A stretch of 64,000 bases of DNA from Sphingobacterium deserti (GTDB lineage: Bacteria > Bacteroidota > Bacteroidia > Sphingobacteriales > Sphingobacteriaceae). The notes under the pieces were generated by a model that was given only the letters and a program-made list of their open reading frames with translations, did not search any database and had not been told where the DNA came from. Location: NCBI RefSeq assembly GCF_000757725.1, contig NZ_JJMU01000065.1:1-64000 (forward strand). Reading direction: 5' to 3'. Position 1 is the first letter of the stretch, and every line of letters begins with the position of its first letter. Both the position numbers and the translations under genes were made by a program. Shown here piece by piece: positions 1 to 7,675 of this stretch.

Positions 1-345
1 TTTTTCAGATGAAAAAGTAAGCAAAAAATCTTTGTTTCATCGAGGCGATCTTGCTCACAACCCAACCCGCAGCGGAAGGCTGCCTATCAGGCTAGATGAC
101 ATCCCCAAAATCCTTTTAAAAATGGATTTCGGGAAATAATCTAATGCCTGCCCATACCCACGAGGCCACGGCCGCGCTCCGCTGATACCATCGCTTGATG
201 AAACGTTAAAAGTGCCGTTGGTCGGTCCTTATGTGACCAAGTTCTTTAGTCGCTCAACTGCATTTGCGCAGTGCAAAAGTTGAAGCATTATTACAACTGC
301 ACTTCCGGTTATTAACGGTAAATGTCGCATTTGAAGGTGTATTGT
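1..345. other. Gene-poor stretch, no supported gene
   Basis: No convincing reading frame is seen on either strand. The 3' part (about 315-345) already belongs to the degenerate repeat family described next to it. The rest looks like decayed intergenic sequence. Confidence 0.4.
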
Positions 346-410
346 GTAACGCGAAAGGTATTCTATTTATATCGCTTCTTCCCATTATTAAACGAAGTGT
401 CGCATTTGAA
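346..410. repeat. Degenerate copy of the local repeat family
   Basis: The sequence around GCGAAAGGTATTCTAT followed by a TTAAACGAAGTGTCGCAT core matches, with small changes, the stretch at about 665-726. A third related core begins at 483. A spurious 96-codon minus-strand frame crosses 254-544; its own peptide repeats (NATLRLI, NATFTV, DATFRLI) come from this DNA repetition, not from protein selection. Confidence 0.6.
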
Positions 411-482
411 TGAGTATTGAGTATAGCGTAATGCGTAGTGCGAGAAATTAAAATATCCACTACTTTATTGCTTCCAACCAAG

Positions 483-641
483 ATTAAACGAAATGTCGCA
501 TCAGTTTTGTTGCGTCTGTAGTCATTTGCCTTTGCACTGTCCAAAAAGGATGCAACAAAAATAAGCGACGGGGTTTTGGTTCCTTTTGCCCTACAAAAGG
601 AACGCCCTGTCCTGGCTAAGGACGGAAAGGATTTGCGATGG
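483..641. repeat. 159-bp direct repeat, copy 1
   Basis: This block is identical to 709-867 except for one base (C at 607, A at 833). It includes the stretch GCAACAAAAATAAGCGACGG and ends in GGAAAGGATTTGCGATGG. The copies are 226 bp apart. Near identity in non-coding DNA implies recent duplication or conversion. No transposase or target-site duplication is visible. Confidence 0.85.
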
Positions 642-708
642 GATTGGTATTAAGTAATGTTTAGTGCGTAATGCGAAAGGTATTCTATATTTATCGCTTC
701 TTCCCTTT

Positions 709-867
709 ATTAAACGAAATGTCGCATCAGTTTTGTTGCGTCTGTAGTCATTTGCCTTTGCACTGTCCAAAAAGGATGCAACAAAAATAAGCGACGGGGT
801 TTTGGTTCCTTTTGCCCTACAAAAGGAACGCCATGTCCTGGCTAAGGACGGAAAGGATTTGCGATGG
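709..867. repeat. 159-bp direct repeat, copy 2
   Basis: This is the second copy of the 159-bp block, with one mismatch to 483-641. Similarity to the older degenerate copy at 346-410 continues to the left, to about 665. The ATG at 864 opens a 76-codon frame, but that ATG lies inside the repeat, and copy 1 opens a frame that stops after eight codons, so the frame is not supported as a gene. Confidence 0.85.
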
Positions 868-1099
868 ACAATGCGTTTAAGAAACTCTACTACCCTTACA
901 AAAGTATTTGCCTTGCTGCAGCATGCGGCGGAAGGGATGTGCCTCGGAAAACCCGAGGAAATGAAGGTTCACCCATAAAATCAAAAGTTATCATTGCAGA
1001 TGACTGCATCTCGATGGTTGCTAAAATTAATTTAACTATCAACGGATATAGTGAGCTGTGCGTTCTACAAAAAAAAAATAGAGATAAAACATAAATACG

Positions 1100-1447
1100 A
1101 TGCAAACAAATAAAGACATATTAATTCGCGCAAACGAAGCCGTCGCTGCCGGTCGTTACGAAGAGTTTTTGTCATACTGCGATGACGATAGCGTATGGAC
1201 ATTCGTAGGTGATGAAGTATTAGAGGGAAAGGTAGCGATACGGAGCTATATGGAAAAAACGTATATCGAGCCGCCGATTTTCGATGTGGAGCAACTGGTT
1301 GGTGAGGGCGACTATGTAACTGCTGTCGGCAAGATTACCCTGACCGATGCCCATAAAAAGAGTACAGTATATGACTATTGCGATATTTGGCGGGTCAAAG
1401 AGGGCAAACTGTTTACACTTAAGGCTTTTGTGATCGAGAATAAGTAA
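1100..1447 (+). CDS. NTF2-like (SnoaL/ketosteroid-isomerase type) protein
   Basis: This 115-residue protein has the pattern of small cone-shaped NTF2-like domains: an N-terminal helix with a YEEFLSYCDDDSVWTF segment, a middle segment EGKVAIRSYMEK, then strands ending in YCDIWRVKEGKL. Such proteins bind small hydrophobic ligands or act as isomerases, cyclases or hydrolases; no specific reaction can be assigned. There is no signal peptide, so it is probably cytoplasmic. It stands alone, with a hairpin just after its stop codon and the next gene convergent. The start is the first ATG after an A-rich leader. Confidence 0.8.
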   Translation: MQTNKDILIRANEAVAAGRYEEFLSYCDDDSVWTFVGDEVLEGKVAIRSYMEKTYIEPPIFDVEQLVGEGDYVTAVGKITLTDAHKKSTVYDYCDIWRVKEGKLFTLKAFVIENK

Positions 1448-1472
1448 AAGAGGTGCATCATCGCACCTCTTT
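1447..1472. terminator. Hairpin between convergent genes
   Basis: A perfect 10-bp stem (AAAGAGGTGC pairs with GCACCTCTTT) encloses a six-base loop directly after the stop at 1445-1447. There is no long U tract on the plus side. The position between two convergent genes fits a shared terminator. Confidence 0.7.
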
Positions 1473-1527
1473 GAAAAAATCGTATGCCCGCAAAGGACAA
1501 CATCTTTTGGAGAATATTGACTCCTAA

Positions 1528-1851
1528 TTACTCTTTAATATCCAATTTACCGATTACGGTATCACCCTTTACAGACCGCAGGTAGCCTTCATAAGCTATT
1601 TCCAGCCCATGCAGTATCAGGCGCTCATGATCATCGCTGCTCTGATAGGTGCCGATAACTTTTCTGTGCGCTACATCGTCACCTAAGATGGCCAAAACAC
1701 AAGACCTGCTATCCGGCAGAAATAATCCTACGCCGACAGTTTCTTCACCGTATTTTACGAACCAAGTTTCTTCAACCTGTTCATCTACTGTTTTGGGAAT
1801 CTGCACATCTTGCGTAAGATCACCCAATGCTATACTATCAAAATTCATCAT
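1528..1851 (-). CDS. Small protein of unknown function
   Basis: This 107-residue acidic protein has no signal peptide and no motif that I recognise. Its middle has alternating strands (VEETWFVKYGEETVGVGLFL, then CVLAIL), suggesting a small beta-rich fold. It is transcribed towards the NTF2-like gene and separated from it by a hairpin. It could be an immunity or accessory protein, but nothing nearby supports that. The evidence for coding is good amino-acid composition and a clean frame between hairpin and start. Confidence 0.6.
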   Translation of the reverse strand: MMNFDSIALGDLTQDVQIPKTVDEQVEETWFVKYGEETVGVGLFLPDSRSCVLAILGDDVAHRKVIGTYQSSDDHERLILHGLEIAYEGYLRSVKGDTVIGKLDIKE

Positions 1852-2010
1852 CTGCTAACAATTTACAAATAGGAGACGCTTATCAACGCGTAAAGTTTTC
1901 AGCTGCATGTAAATTGTTTAGGTGTTTTTAAGGGAAGCTATCTAGGCGTCTACATTCGGTAATTTTAATTATTTAAAAACCCCCATTTGGTGATCTACGT
2001 TCATTAGAAT

Positions 2011-2772
2011 ATGGATGGAAATAGGACGCGCACCTTTGTTATGGGCGATATACACGGAGCACACAAAGCATTAGCACAATGTTTAGAAAGATCGCCGTTC
2101 GATCGAGAACGAGACACACTAATTCAGTTGGGGGATATTACCGATGGACGTGACGAAGTATTTGAATGTGTAGAAGAATTGCTGAAGATTAAAAACTTAA
2201 TAGTGCTAAAGGGCAACCACGACGTTTGGTTTAAAACCTTTATTGATGGCGCTGAACACCCTCGTCTATGGAATTTTGGAGGGATCGGCACGCTGCAATC
2301 CTACCAAAGGCATATGCAACCCGATGGCAGCTACAACAAAGAGCGCGATGGTTACACCACATCGCTCCGGTCGGATGACATTCCTCATGCGCATGCACAA
2401 TTGTTTGAGCGGCAAAGGCTCTATTATATTGACGCAAAAAATCGGCTCTTTGTTCATGCTGGCTACGATCGCAACCTCGGCTTCTACGAGCAGCCGGAAG
2501 ATAATTATTACTTTGACCGCTCGTTGTGGATCGATACGTTGACAGCCCAAAAAGGCGAAGGGAGGGGCATGCCTCGTTGGCAAAAAGGACCTTTTGAAGA
2601 AATTTTTATTGGTCACACTTCCACGACGAAGTGGGGTATAGACCAGCCTATGACAGCATTTAATATTACGAATGTAGACACAGGTGCCGGCCACGAGGGG
2701 CGATTGACTATTATGGACATAGACTCGAGGGAATATTGGCAGTCATCGCTTTTACCAGAATTATACCCATAA
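2011..2772 (+). CDS. PPP-family metallophosphoesterase (serine/threonine phosphatase type)
   Basis: This 253-residue cytoplasmic protein carries the dinuclear-metal phosphatase motifs in order: GDIHG at residues 12-16, GDITDGR at 41-47, GNHD at 68-71, then FVHAGYD and IGHTSTTKWG, ending with a NVDTGAG segment. This is the layout of bacterial PrpA/PrpE or lambda-type PPP phosphatases, which remove phosphate from Ser/Thr/Tyr-phosphorylated proteins or from dinucleotides. GDITDGR is a variant of the usual GDxxDRG. It is monocistronic. The real substrate cannot be told from sequence. Confidence 0.9.
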   Translation: MDGNRTRTFVMGDIHGAHKALAQCLERSPFDRERDTLIQLGDITDGRDEVFECVEELLKIKNLIVLKGNHDVWFKTFIDGAEHPRLWNFGGIGTLQSYQRHMQPDGSYNKERDGYTTSLRSDDIPHAHAQLFERQRLYYIDAKNRLFVHAGYDRNLGFYEQPEDNYYFDRSLWIDTLTAQKGEGRGMPRWQKGPFEEIFIGHTSTTKWGIDQPMTAFNITNVDTGAGHEGRLTIMDIDSREYWQSSLLPELYP

Positions 2773-3039
2773 CATGCTCACCGCGTATAGCCTTTTGCAT
2801 CTATTCAATCACCGGTTTGCCGCAAAAAAACCTATTTATGACTTTGCTTAAATGTTAACAAATGTTAATTGTAACATTTTTATTATACATAAAAACCATG
2901 TTAGAAGGGTCATCAGCGGCTATTTTAGACGGTTTAACAAATATTTAACAACAATAATGTTACAAATAGGGAACTATCCTTCGTACATTTACGTTAAATA
3001 AGAGTTAATAATTAATGGTTTTATTAAATATAAAATGGC
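2773..3039. other. AT-rich upstream region of the repeat-protein gene
   Basis: No gene was seen. A TACATTTA sequence at 2984-2991 resembles the Bacteroidota -7 box (TAnnTTTG, 7 of 8 bases) and would give a leader of about 45 nt to the ATG at 3040. No clear TTG -33 element stands at the usual distance. Confidence 0.35.
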
Positions 3040-3885
3040 ATGAAAAAATTAATCATCTTCAATCTACTACTTGCCGCCGGTACAACACTGGTAGCGAACT
3101 CAAATGGCGCTAATCAAAAAACAGCTGGATTTGCTACGAATGATTCGGCAATGTTTGCTAATGCTAAAGACTCGTTACTCGCGAATAGTTTAGATTCTGC
3201 AACTTTTGCTAACACACAGGATTCTGTGCTTGCTGACAGCGTAGATTCTGCAGCTTTTGCTTATACTACAGATTCATTATTTGCTAATGGTTTGGACTCT
3301 GCTACTTTTGCATACGCGACAGATTCATTAGTGGCTGATAGCGTAGATTCAGCAGCATTTGCTTATACCACAGATTCATTATTTGCTAATGGTTTGGACT
3401 CTGCTACGTTTGCATACGCGACAGACTCTATAGTGGCTGATAGCGTAGATTCTGCAGCATTCGCCTACACAACAGATTCATTATTTGCTAATGGTTTAGA
3501 CTCCGCTACGTTTGCATATGCGACAGACTCAATAATGGTTGATAGCGTAGATTCAGCAGCATTCGCCTACACAACAGATTCTTTATTTGCTAATGGTTTA
3601 GACTCTGCTACATTTGCATATGCTACAGATTCGTTGCTTGCAACAGATAGCGTAGATTCAGCGGCATTTGCCTACACAACAGATTCTTTATTTGCTAATA
3701 GCTTAGACTCTGCTACGTTTGCCCATGTTGCAGATTCGTTGCTTGCAGATAGCGTAAATGCTGCGGCGCTAGCTTACACGACAAAAGTGGTTGACGTTAC
3801 CGCACAAAGCAATGTGTATAATGGTGAAGTAACGCATAATGTGAGCCCTGCTTATATCCGTGAGCAAGATGCCGTGAACAGCTAA
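3040..3885 (+). CDS. Exported protein made of 17-residue DSAxFAYxTDSLxA repeats
   Basis: This 281-residue protein starts with a signal peptide (MKKLIIFNLLLAAGTTLVA). Residues of about 35-245 consist of twelve 17-residue units, with a thirteenth degenerate unit. A and B types alternate (DSATFAYATDSLVADSV, DSAAFAYTTDSLFANGL), so the DNA period is 102 bp; the GATAGCGTA-like start recurs at 3235, 3337, 3439, 3541, 3646 and 3748, with one extra codon before 3646. Each unit has DS at positions 1 and 10 and small/aromatic residues between, suggesting a regular fibre or solenoid. The C-terminal 40 residues are non-repetitive and no anchoring motif is seen. The family was not recognised and no function can be given. 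A strong hairpin follows the gene. Confidence 0.8.
   Translation: MKKLIIFNLLLAAGTTLVANSNGANQKTAGFATNDSAMFANAKDSLLANSLDSATFANTQDSVLADSVDSAAFAYTTDSLFANGLDSATFAYATDSLVADSVDSAAFAYTTDSLFANGLDSATFAYATDSIVADSVDSAAFAYTTDSLFANGLDSATFAYATDSIMVDSVDSAAFAYTTDSLFANGLDSATFAYATDSLLATDSVDSAAFAYTTDSLFANSLDSATFAHVADSLLADSVNAAALAYTTKVVDVTAQSNVYNGEVTHNVSPAYIREQDAVNS
3235..3849 (+). repeat. 102-bp in-frame tandem DNA repeats
   Basis: Six near-identical repeats start with GAYAGCGTAGAT or a close variant; spacing is 102, 102, 102, 105 and 102 bp. The last copy is degenerate. Differences are mainly third-codon changes, showing selection on the protein together with recurrent duplication. Confidence 0.85.
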
Positions 3886-3923
3886 GACAGCAATATCACC
3901 TGAAATAAATAATTTGATACCTT

Positions 3924-3969
3924 AAAGTAAGAGGCTGTATGATTACATTAATCTACAGCCTCTTACTTT
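3924..3969. terminator. 16-bp perfect hairpin terminator
   Basis: AAAGTAAGAGGCTGTA at 3924-3939 pairs without mismatch with 3954-3969 around a 14-base loop. It lies between the repeat-protein gene and the convergent acetyltransferase gene and can serve both directions: the AAAG/CTTT ends provide a short U tract on either strand. Confidence 0.85.
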
Positions 3970-4021
3970 ATTGAATGACTTATTGCAGCTTTGACAATAA
4001 GCTATGGCGACCAAATTGTCA

Positions 4022-4429
4022 TTAATGATCCGTACCTGCATAAATCCACATCGGTGTTGTATTTCCGGCCCTTCGGAACCCTGCTTTTTTATAAAAGTCG
4101 ACTGACTCGGCATCGGCAGTAAGCATTTGCATGTGGAAATGCGTATAGGGCTTCTGTAATAACGACATTATCTGCCGACCTATACCTCGACCATGAAAAG
4201 CTGGCAATACCAAAAGATGAGGATAGTAAACAACCAGATAGCCATCAGAAATAGCGTTTCCCAAACCAACTAGCTGTTCACCGTGCCAAGCGGTTATTAA
4301 CGTATGCGAATGACGAAGCCCTTCCAGCAAAGCCTCTGGCTTAGTTGCCGCGCTCCATCCATTCGCTTGATAAAGGGGAAGTATTTGTGCATTATAGATT
4401 TCCTTGGAATCGGAGAATGTGATGTTCAT
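4022..4429 (-). CDS. GNAT-family N-acetyltransferase
   Basis: This 135-residue cytoplasmic protein contains the acetyl-CoA binding signature LLVLPAFHGRGIGRQIMSLL (motif A, R/Q-x-x-G-x-G/A) at about residues 72-91, and a C-terminal FYKKAGF segment typical of motif B. GNAT enzymes move an acetyl group from acetyl-CoA to an amine; the acceptor is unknown. The length is close to a minimal GNAT domain. It is a single gene on the minus strand facing the repeat-protein gene. Confidence 0.88.
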   Translation of the reverse strand: MNITFSDSKEIYNAQILPLYQANGWSAATKPEALLEGLRHSHTLITAWHGEQLVGLGNAISDGYLVVYYPHLLVLPAFHGRGIGRQIMSLLQKPYTHFHMQMLTADAESVDFYKKAGFRRAGNTTPMWIYAGTDH

Positions 4430-4621
4430 GTGGTAATATAATAATATACATGCTTGTTCTTATCTAAAATTACAAAATGTTTTGGATTTCCAATGCTATC
4501 TAAAGCCCGCTCCAAGCTTCGAGAACGGTTCGCGTTTCGCACATCACCAACGGATAAACCGCAAACATTTAGGGCTTCGCAACTGTTAATAAGCTGAGGT
4601 TATAACATAGGATAGTAAACA

Positions 4622-5086
4622 ATGAATTCACCCTTAATATTTCAATTTATCTCCGAGCCCTCTGATGTTAATTACGGTGGGAAAGTGCACGGAGGCAGTG
4701 TCATGAAGTGGATTGACCAAGCAGGGTATGCCTGCGCCAGTACCTGGAGTAGTCGATACTGCGTAACCGTTTACGTTGGTGGGATTAGGTTTTATCAACC
4801 GATAAAAATAGGACAAATTGTTAAAGTGGAAGCGCATGTCATCTACACGGGCTCGACAAGTATGCATATTGCTATTGATGTTTTCGCACGCGACCTAAAA
4901 AGTCCGGCATTTGAAAAGAAAACGCATTGCATTATCGTTTTTGTCGCGATGGATGATGATAATAAACCCGCTTTAGTACCGAAATGGATTCCTGTTACGG
5001 AGGAAGAAAAGCTACAGGAGGAATACGCTAAAAGGCTGATGGGACACCGGAAACAGATCGAAGAAGAAATGAAGCCATTTTTATAA
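4622..5086 (+). CDS. Acyl-CoA thioesterase, hotdog fold (YciA-like)
   Basis: This 154-residue protein begins with a region typical of hotdog acyl-CoA hydrolases: DVNYGGKVHGGSVMKWIDQAG at about residues 15-35, with Asn17 and the HGG turn as the likely active-site region. The second strand set follows (GGIRFYQPIKIGQIVKVEAHV, then STSMHIAIDVFARD). These enzymes hydrolyse acyl-CoA to free acid and CoA in the cytoplasm. The C-terminus is a charged helix of about 35 residues. It stands alone. Confidence 0.9.
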   Translation: MNSPLIFQFISEPSDVNYGGKVHGGSVMKWIDQAGYACASTWSSRYCVTVYVGGIRFYQPIKIGQIVKVEAHVIYTGSTSMHIAIDVFARDLKSPAFEKKTHCIIVFVAMDDDNKPALVPKWIPVTEEEKLQEEYAKRLMGHRKQIEEEMKPFL

Positions 5087-5352
5087 AGAATGACCATTTC
5101 CCTGTACGGCCGTATAAACAATGAAGCCTTTTAAAGGCCCAATTAACTGTTTAAGAAAATTTGTGCTATGCAACAACTTAGCTCAGGTATCAATGCAAAT
5201 TGCAATAGGCATAGTAACATAGATTCGGAATCGATAGGAATTTTGAAATTGTAAATACAATCATTTAGGCGGAGCAATACTGGATGCACGCTCCGCGTTA
5301 TGGTGTCGTATGTAAGCGTAGCTTAAAACACGTTTTGAATGATTGTGAACTG

Positions 5353-5868
5353 TTAAGCACTTTTTTTGTAGGTAGCTAAGTGTTTTTGCAATATTTTTTT
5401 TGAATGGTGAATTCTAGTTTTGATTGTCCCTTCAGGCATGTCAAAATGTTCCGCAAGCTCTTTATATTTAAAACCGTCAACATACATGGAGAAGATTTCA
5501 TAATTCTCACTCGAAAGTTTGCTCATGGCAAATTGAATATCACCCATTGTGAATTTGCCTTCTACATTATTGCGAGCGAATGGCTCTGTACAACCCTGGT
5601 CACGCAACTCAGCAATCTGAGCATTTTCATATTGCGATCTTTTCTGTCTTCTGCGGTAGTTATTAATGTACAGGTTTTTCATGATCACATATAACCACGA
5701 AAGTAGCTTCGGATTGTTTGTATACTCATCAGCATATTTCACGGATTTGATTAAAGTCTCTTGCACTAAATCTTCTACATCGTCCGGATCACTGGTGAAT
5801 TTGTAAGCAAAGTTTGTTAAAATGGATCTGCTGTCTTCAATTTGTCTGTTAAGTTGTAAACTGTTCAT
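5353..5868 (-). CDS. ECF-type RNA polymerase sigma factor
   Basis: This 171-residue protein has sigma region 2 at about residues 10-80 (DDVEDLVQETLIKSVKY, then LSWLYVIMKNLYINNYRRR) and region 4 at about 110-165 (FAMSKLSSENYEIFSMYVDGFKYKELAEHFDMPEGTIKTRIHHSK). It recruits RNA polymerase to alternative promoters. No anti-sigma gene lies next to it: the flanking stretches hold no clear gene, which is unusual for SusC-linked sigma factors. It is probably a general stress or envelope factor of the short anti-sigma-less type found in Sphingobacteriaceae. Confidence 0.92.
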   Translation of the reverse strand: MNSLQLNRQIEDSRSILTNFAYKFTSDPDDVEDLVQETLIKSVKYADEYTNNPKLLSWLYVIMKNLYINNYRRRQKRSQYENAQIAELRDQGCTEPFARNNVEGKFTMGDIQFAMSKLSSENYEIFSMYVDGFKYKELAEHFDMPEGTIKTRIHHSKKILQKHLATYKKSA

Positions 5869-6289
5869 AACGCTCCGTTTTTATGTTTAAGAATGATATA
5901 CTGTTTAAAGCAATAAGGGTGCTATTTTGTAGAGAAATTCTGACACGAATGGCGTAAAAAGGGGCCTCAAAAAAAATACCTATGGCTTAGGTATATTTTA
6001 TTACAGGCAATAATGTTGGGGAATCGCGCATTAAGGGCAATAATTTAGTATCAATCGAAGATTACCCAAATTCAAGAAATAGTATTTAATTTTTCCAATT
6101 GGGTATTTATTTTTGAGTAGCTCAAACAGAAATCCGCGTTGCGTTTCAAATAACTGGACGCTAACTATACATTATTGTGTGCTGTTTTGACCAGTCTGCG
6201 TCCAATCACACCGCTTTACTAATAGGAGAATATACTCGTAATGTCTAGATCACGCGTTCAACCTTCAAAATGACGAAGCTAGGGGACGA

Positions 6290-6577
6290 TTATATTGACT
6301 TGCCACTTTGATATTCACTCTCGGCATCCCGCTCAAGATCAATATCGCCCAAATTGCGGTTCCAATTTATATTTTGCAAGGAAGGTCGATACAGCTCATG
6401 CACTGCCCGAAAGATATAGTCTTCATCGTGCCATATCGAACCTTTAAATCCAACTGGCCTATGCATATGTCTAGAATCATGTTTATCTGAGCCTTCCGTT
6501 TGCATTAAAACATAACCAAAACATAGAAAATGGATATTCCGATACTTTAATATAGTTTCTGAGAAATATCTTGTCAT
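6290..6577 (-). CDS. Doubtful hypothetical protein
   Basis: A 95-residue frame with mixed composition (HDSRHMHRPVGFKG, WHDEDYIFRAVHELY) and no recognised domain. There is no clear ribosome binding site. The protein does not look obviously random, so it may be a decayed or orphan gene. Homology in related genomes would decide. Confidence 0.25.
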   Translation of the reverse strand: MTRYFSETILKYRNIHFLCFGYVLMQTEGSDKHDSRHMHRPVGFKGSIWHDEDYIFRAVHELYRPSLQNINWNRNLGDIDLERDAESEYQSGKSI

Positions 6578-6673
6578 TCTTCAGGGTATCTGTGTTTTTT
6601 TGTTTCATTGCTGTTTACTAGCGGGTGTTTGTAAATTTTTATTCTTTAAAAATAATTTAAAGTGAAATATTGT

Positions 6674-6681
6674 TATATTTG
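6674..6681 (+). promoter_or_regulatory. Bacteroidota -7 box for the protease gene
   Basis: TATATTTG is a perfect match to TAnnTTTG. It lies 99 bp before the ATG at 6781, giving a leader of about 90 nt. The -33 element is not obvious in the A/T-rich sequence upstream. Confidence 0.5.
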
Positions 6682-6780
6682 ATAAGACTCTATGTCATAG
6701 GTTTGTCTATTAGGTTGTTAGCTTCGGGTGTGGCCACATTCGAAGCTGCCAAAATTTATTAACGACAAAAACATTAAACT

Positions 6781-7599
6781 ATGGAAAAATTTAAAAAAGT
6801 CCTCTTCGGACTGGTTATTTCAGCGTCAGTAGTTGCTTGTTCTAAAAGCGCAGATCCACAAATTGACACAGCGCAAACAGATTTTGAAACTCTTGAAATA
6901 CAAAGGGCCGATATACCCCCCGGTTTTGAAAATGCACGTGTCTGCCGAGATTTAGACCCAATAAACGGTACGGATCCCAGAGGTGCTATCTTAAGGCCTA
7001 CAAAATGGCCTAATGGAAGCGTGATTACCGTTCGTCTGTATGGTGGAACAGAAAAGGTTCGTGCTCGAGTAAGGGAATATGCAAGCGAATGGTCGCAATA
7101 TGCTAACATCACTTTCCGGTTTGTTCAAAGCGGCACAGCGCAGATCCGCGTTACGTTTGTAGAGGGTGCCGGTTCCTATTCTGCCCTTGGAACGGCAGCT
7201 TTAAGTAGATTACCCAACCAAGAAACAATGAACTTCGGCTGGTTTAACGATAGGACTTCGGAAGCTGAACTCAGGGCAACAACGCTGCATGAATTTGGAC
7301 ATGTATTAGGTATGATTCACGAGCAACAACATCCCGAAGCTGCTATTCCATGGAATGTTGAGGCCGCGTACGCGTATTTTGGAGGTCCGCCTAATGGATG
7401 GAGTAAAGCCCAAGTGGACGTGAACATCTTCCAGCGATATGCAACATCGCAAACGCAATTTAGTGCATACGACCCTCGTTCTATTATGCACTATCCCATC
7501 AGTAGTGAGCTAACTACGAATGGATTTTGGGTTGGTTGGAATAACCAATTGTCTGAAACTGATAAGCAATTTATTGCGCAGGCTTATCCGAAAAACTAA
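6781..7599 (+). CDS. Astacin-like (M12A) zinc metalloprotease lipoprotein
   Basis: This 272-residue protein has a lipoprotein signal (lipobox SVVAC near residue 20). The catalytic zinc site is HEFGHVLGMIHE at residues 170-181 (astacin pattern HExxHxxGxxHE), followed by the Met-turn SIMHYP at 234-239, with Tyr238 in the place of the astacin fifth ligand. About 100 residues precede the HExxH and there is no propeptide Cys-switch. Such enzymes cut extracellular or envelope proteins. The next gene encodes a secreted outer-membrane protein, but a hairpin lies between them. The lipid anchor places it on the periplasmic or outer face. Confidence 0.92.
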   Translation: MEKFKKVLFGLVISASVVACSKSADPQIDTAQTDFETLEIQRADIPPGFENARVCRDLDPINGTDPRGAILRPTKWPNGSVITVRLYGGTEKVRARVREYASEWSQYANITFRFVQSGTAQIRVTFVEGAGSYSALGTAALSRLPNQETMNFGWFNDRTSEAELRATTLHEFGHVLGMIHEQQHPEAAIPWNVEAAYAYFGGPPNGWSKAQVDVNIFQRYATSQTQFSAYDPRSIMHYPISSELTTNGFWVGWNNQLSETDKQFIAQAYPKN

Positions 7600-7620
7600 A
7601 AGATAAAGTGGGAATGTTTT

Positions 7621-7648
7621 CGTGTATCCTCCATGTGCAGGATACACG
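7621..7648 (+). terminator. Hairpin after the protease gene
   Basis: CGTGTATCCT at 7621-7630 pairs perfectly with AGGATACACG at 7639-7648 around an eight-base loop, followed by ATCTTTC. It lies 21 bases after the stop and before the true start of the next gene, which argues against using an ATG at 7622. Confidence 0.65.
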
Positions 7649-7675
7649 ATCTTTCACCTATTATACAAAGCAAAA

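Larger units (their letters stand above)
5869..6780. other. Long intergenic region with promoter and one doubtful frame
   Basis: This 900-bp stretch is AT-rich. It includes a 95-codon minus-strand frame (6290-6577) of doubtful reality, and a TATATTTG promoter box at 6674-6681. No RNA gene or mobile element was recognised. The leader between box and ATG is about 95 nt. Confidence 0.5.

Noticed and set aside
254..544. 96-codon minus-strand frame
   Set aside because: Its peptide repeats come from the repeated DNA; there is no domain or ribosome binding site.
864..1094. 76-codon plus-strand frame starting in the repeat
   Set aside because: The ATG lies in the 159-bp repeat, and the same position in copy 1 leads to a stop after eight codons.
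2266..2694. 142-codon minus-strand frame
   Set aside because: Antisense shadow of the phosphatase gene, whose motifs are intact.
3235..3849. CRISPR or minisatellite reading of the 102-bp repeats
   Set aside because: The repeats are in frame, with mainly synonymous changes, in a gene with a signal peptide and terminator.
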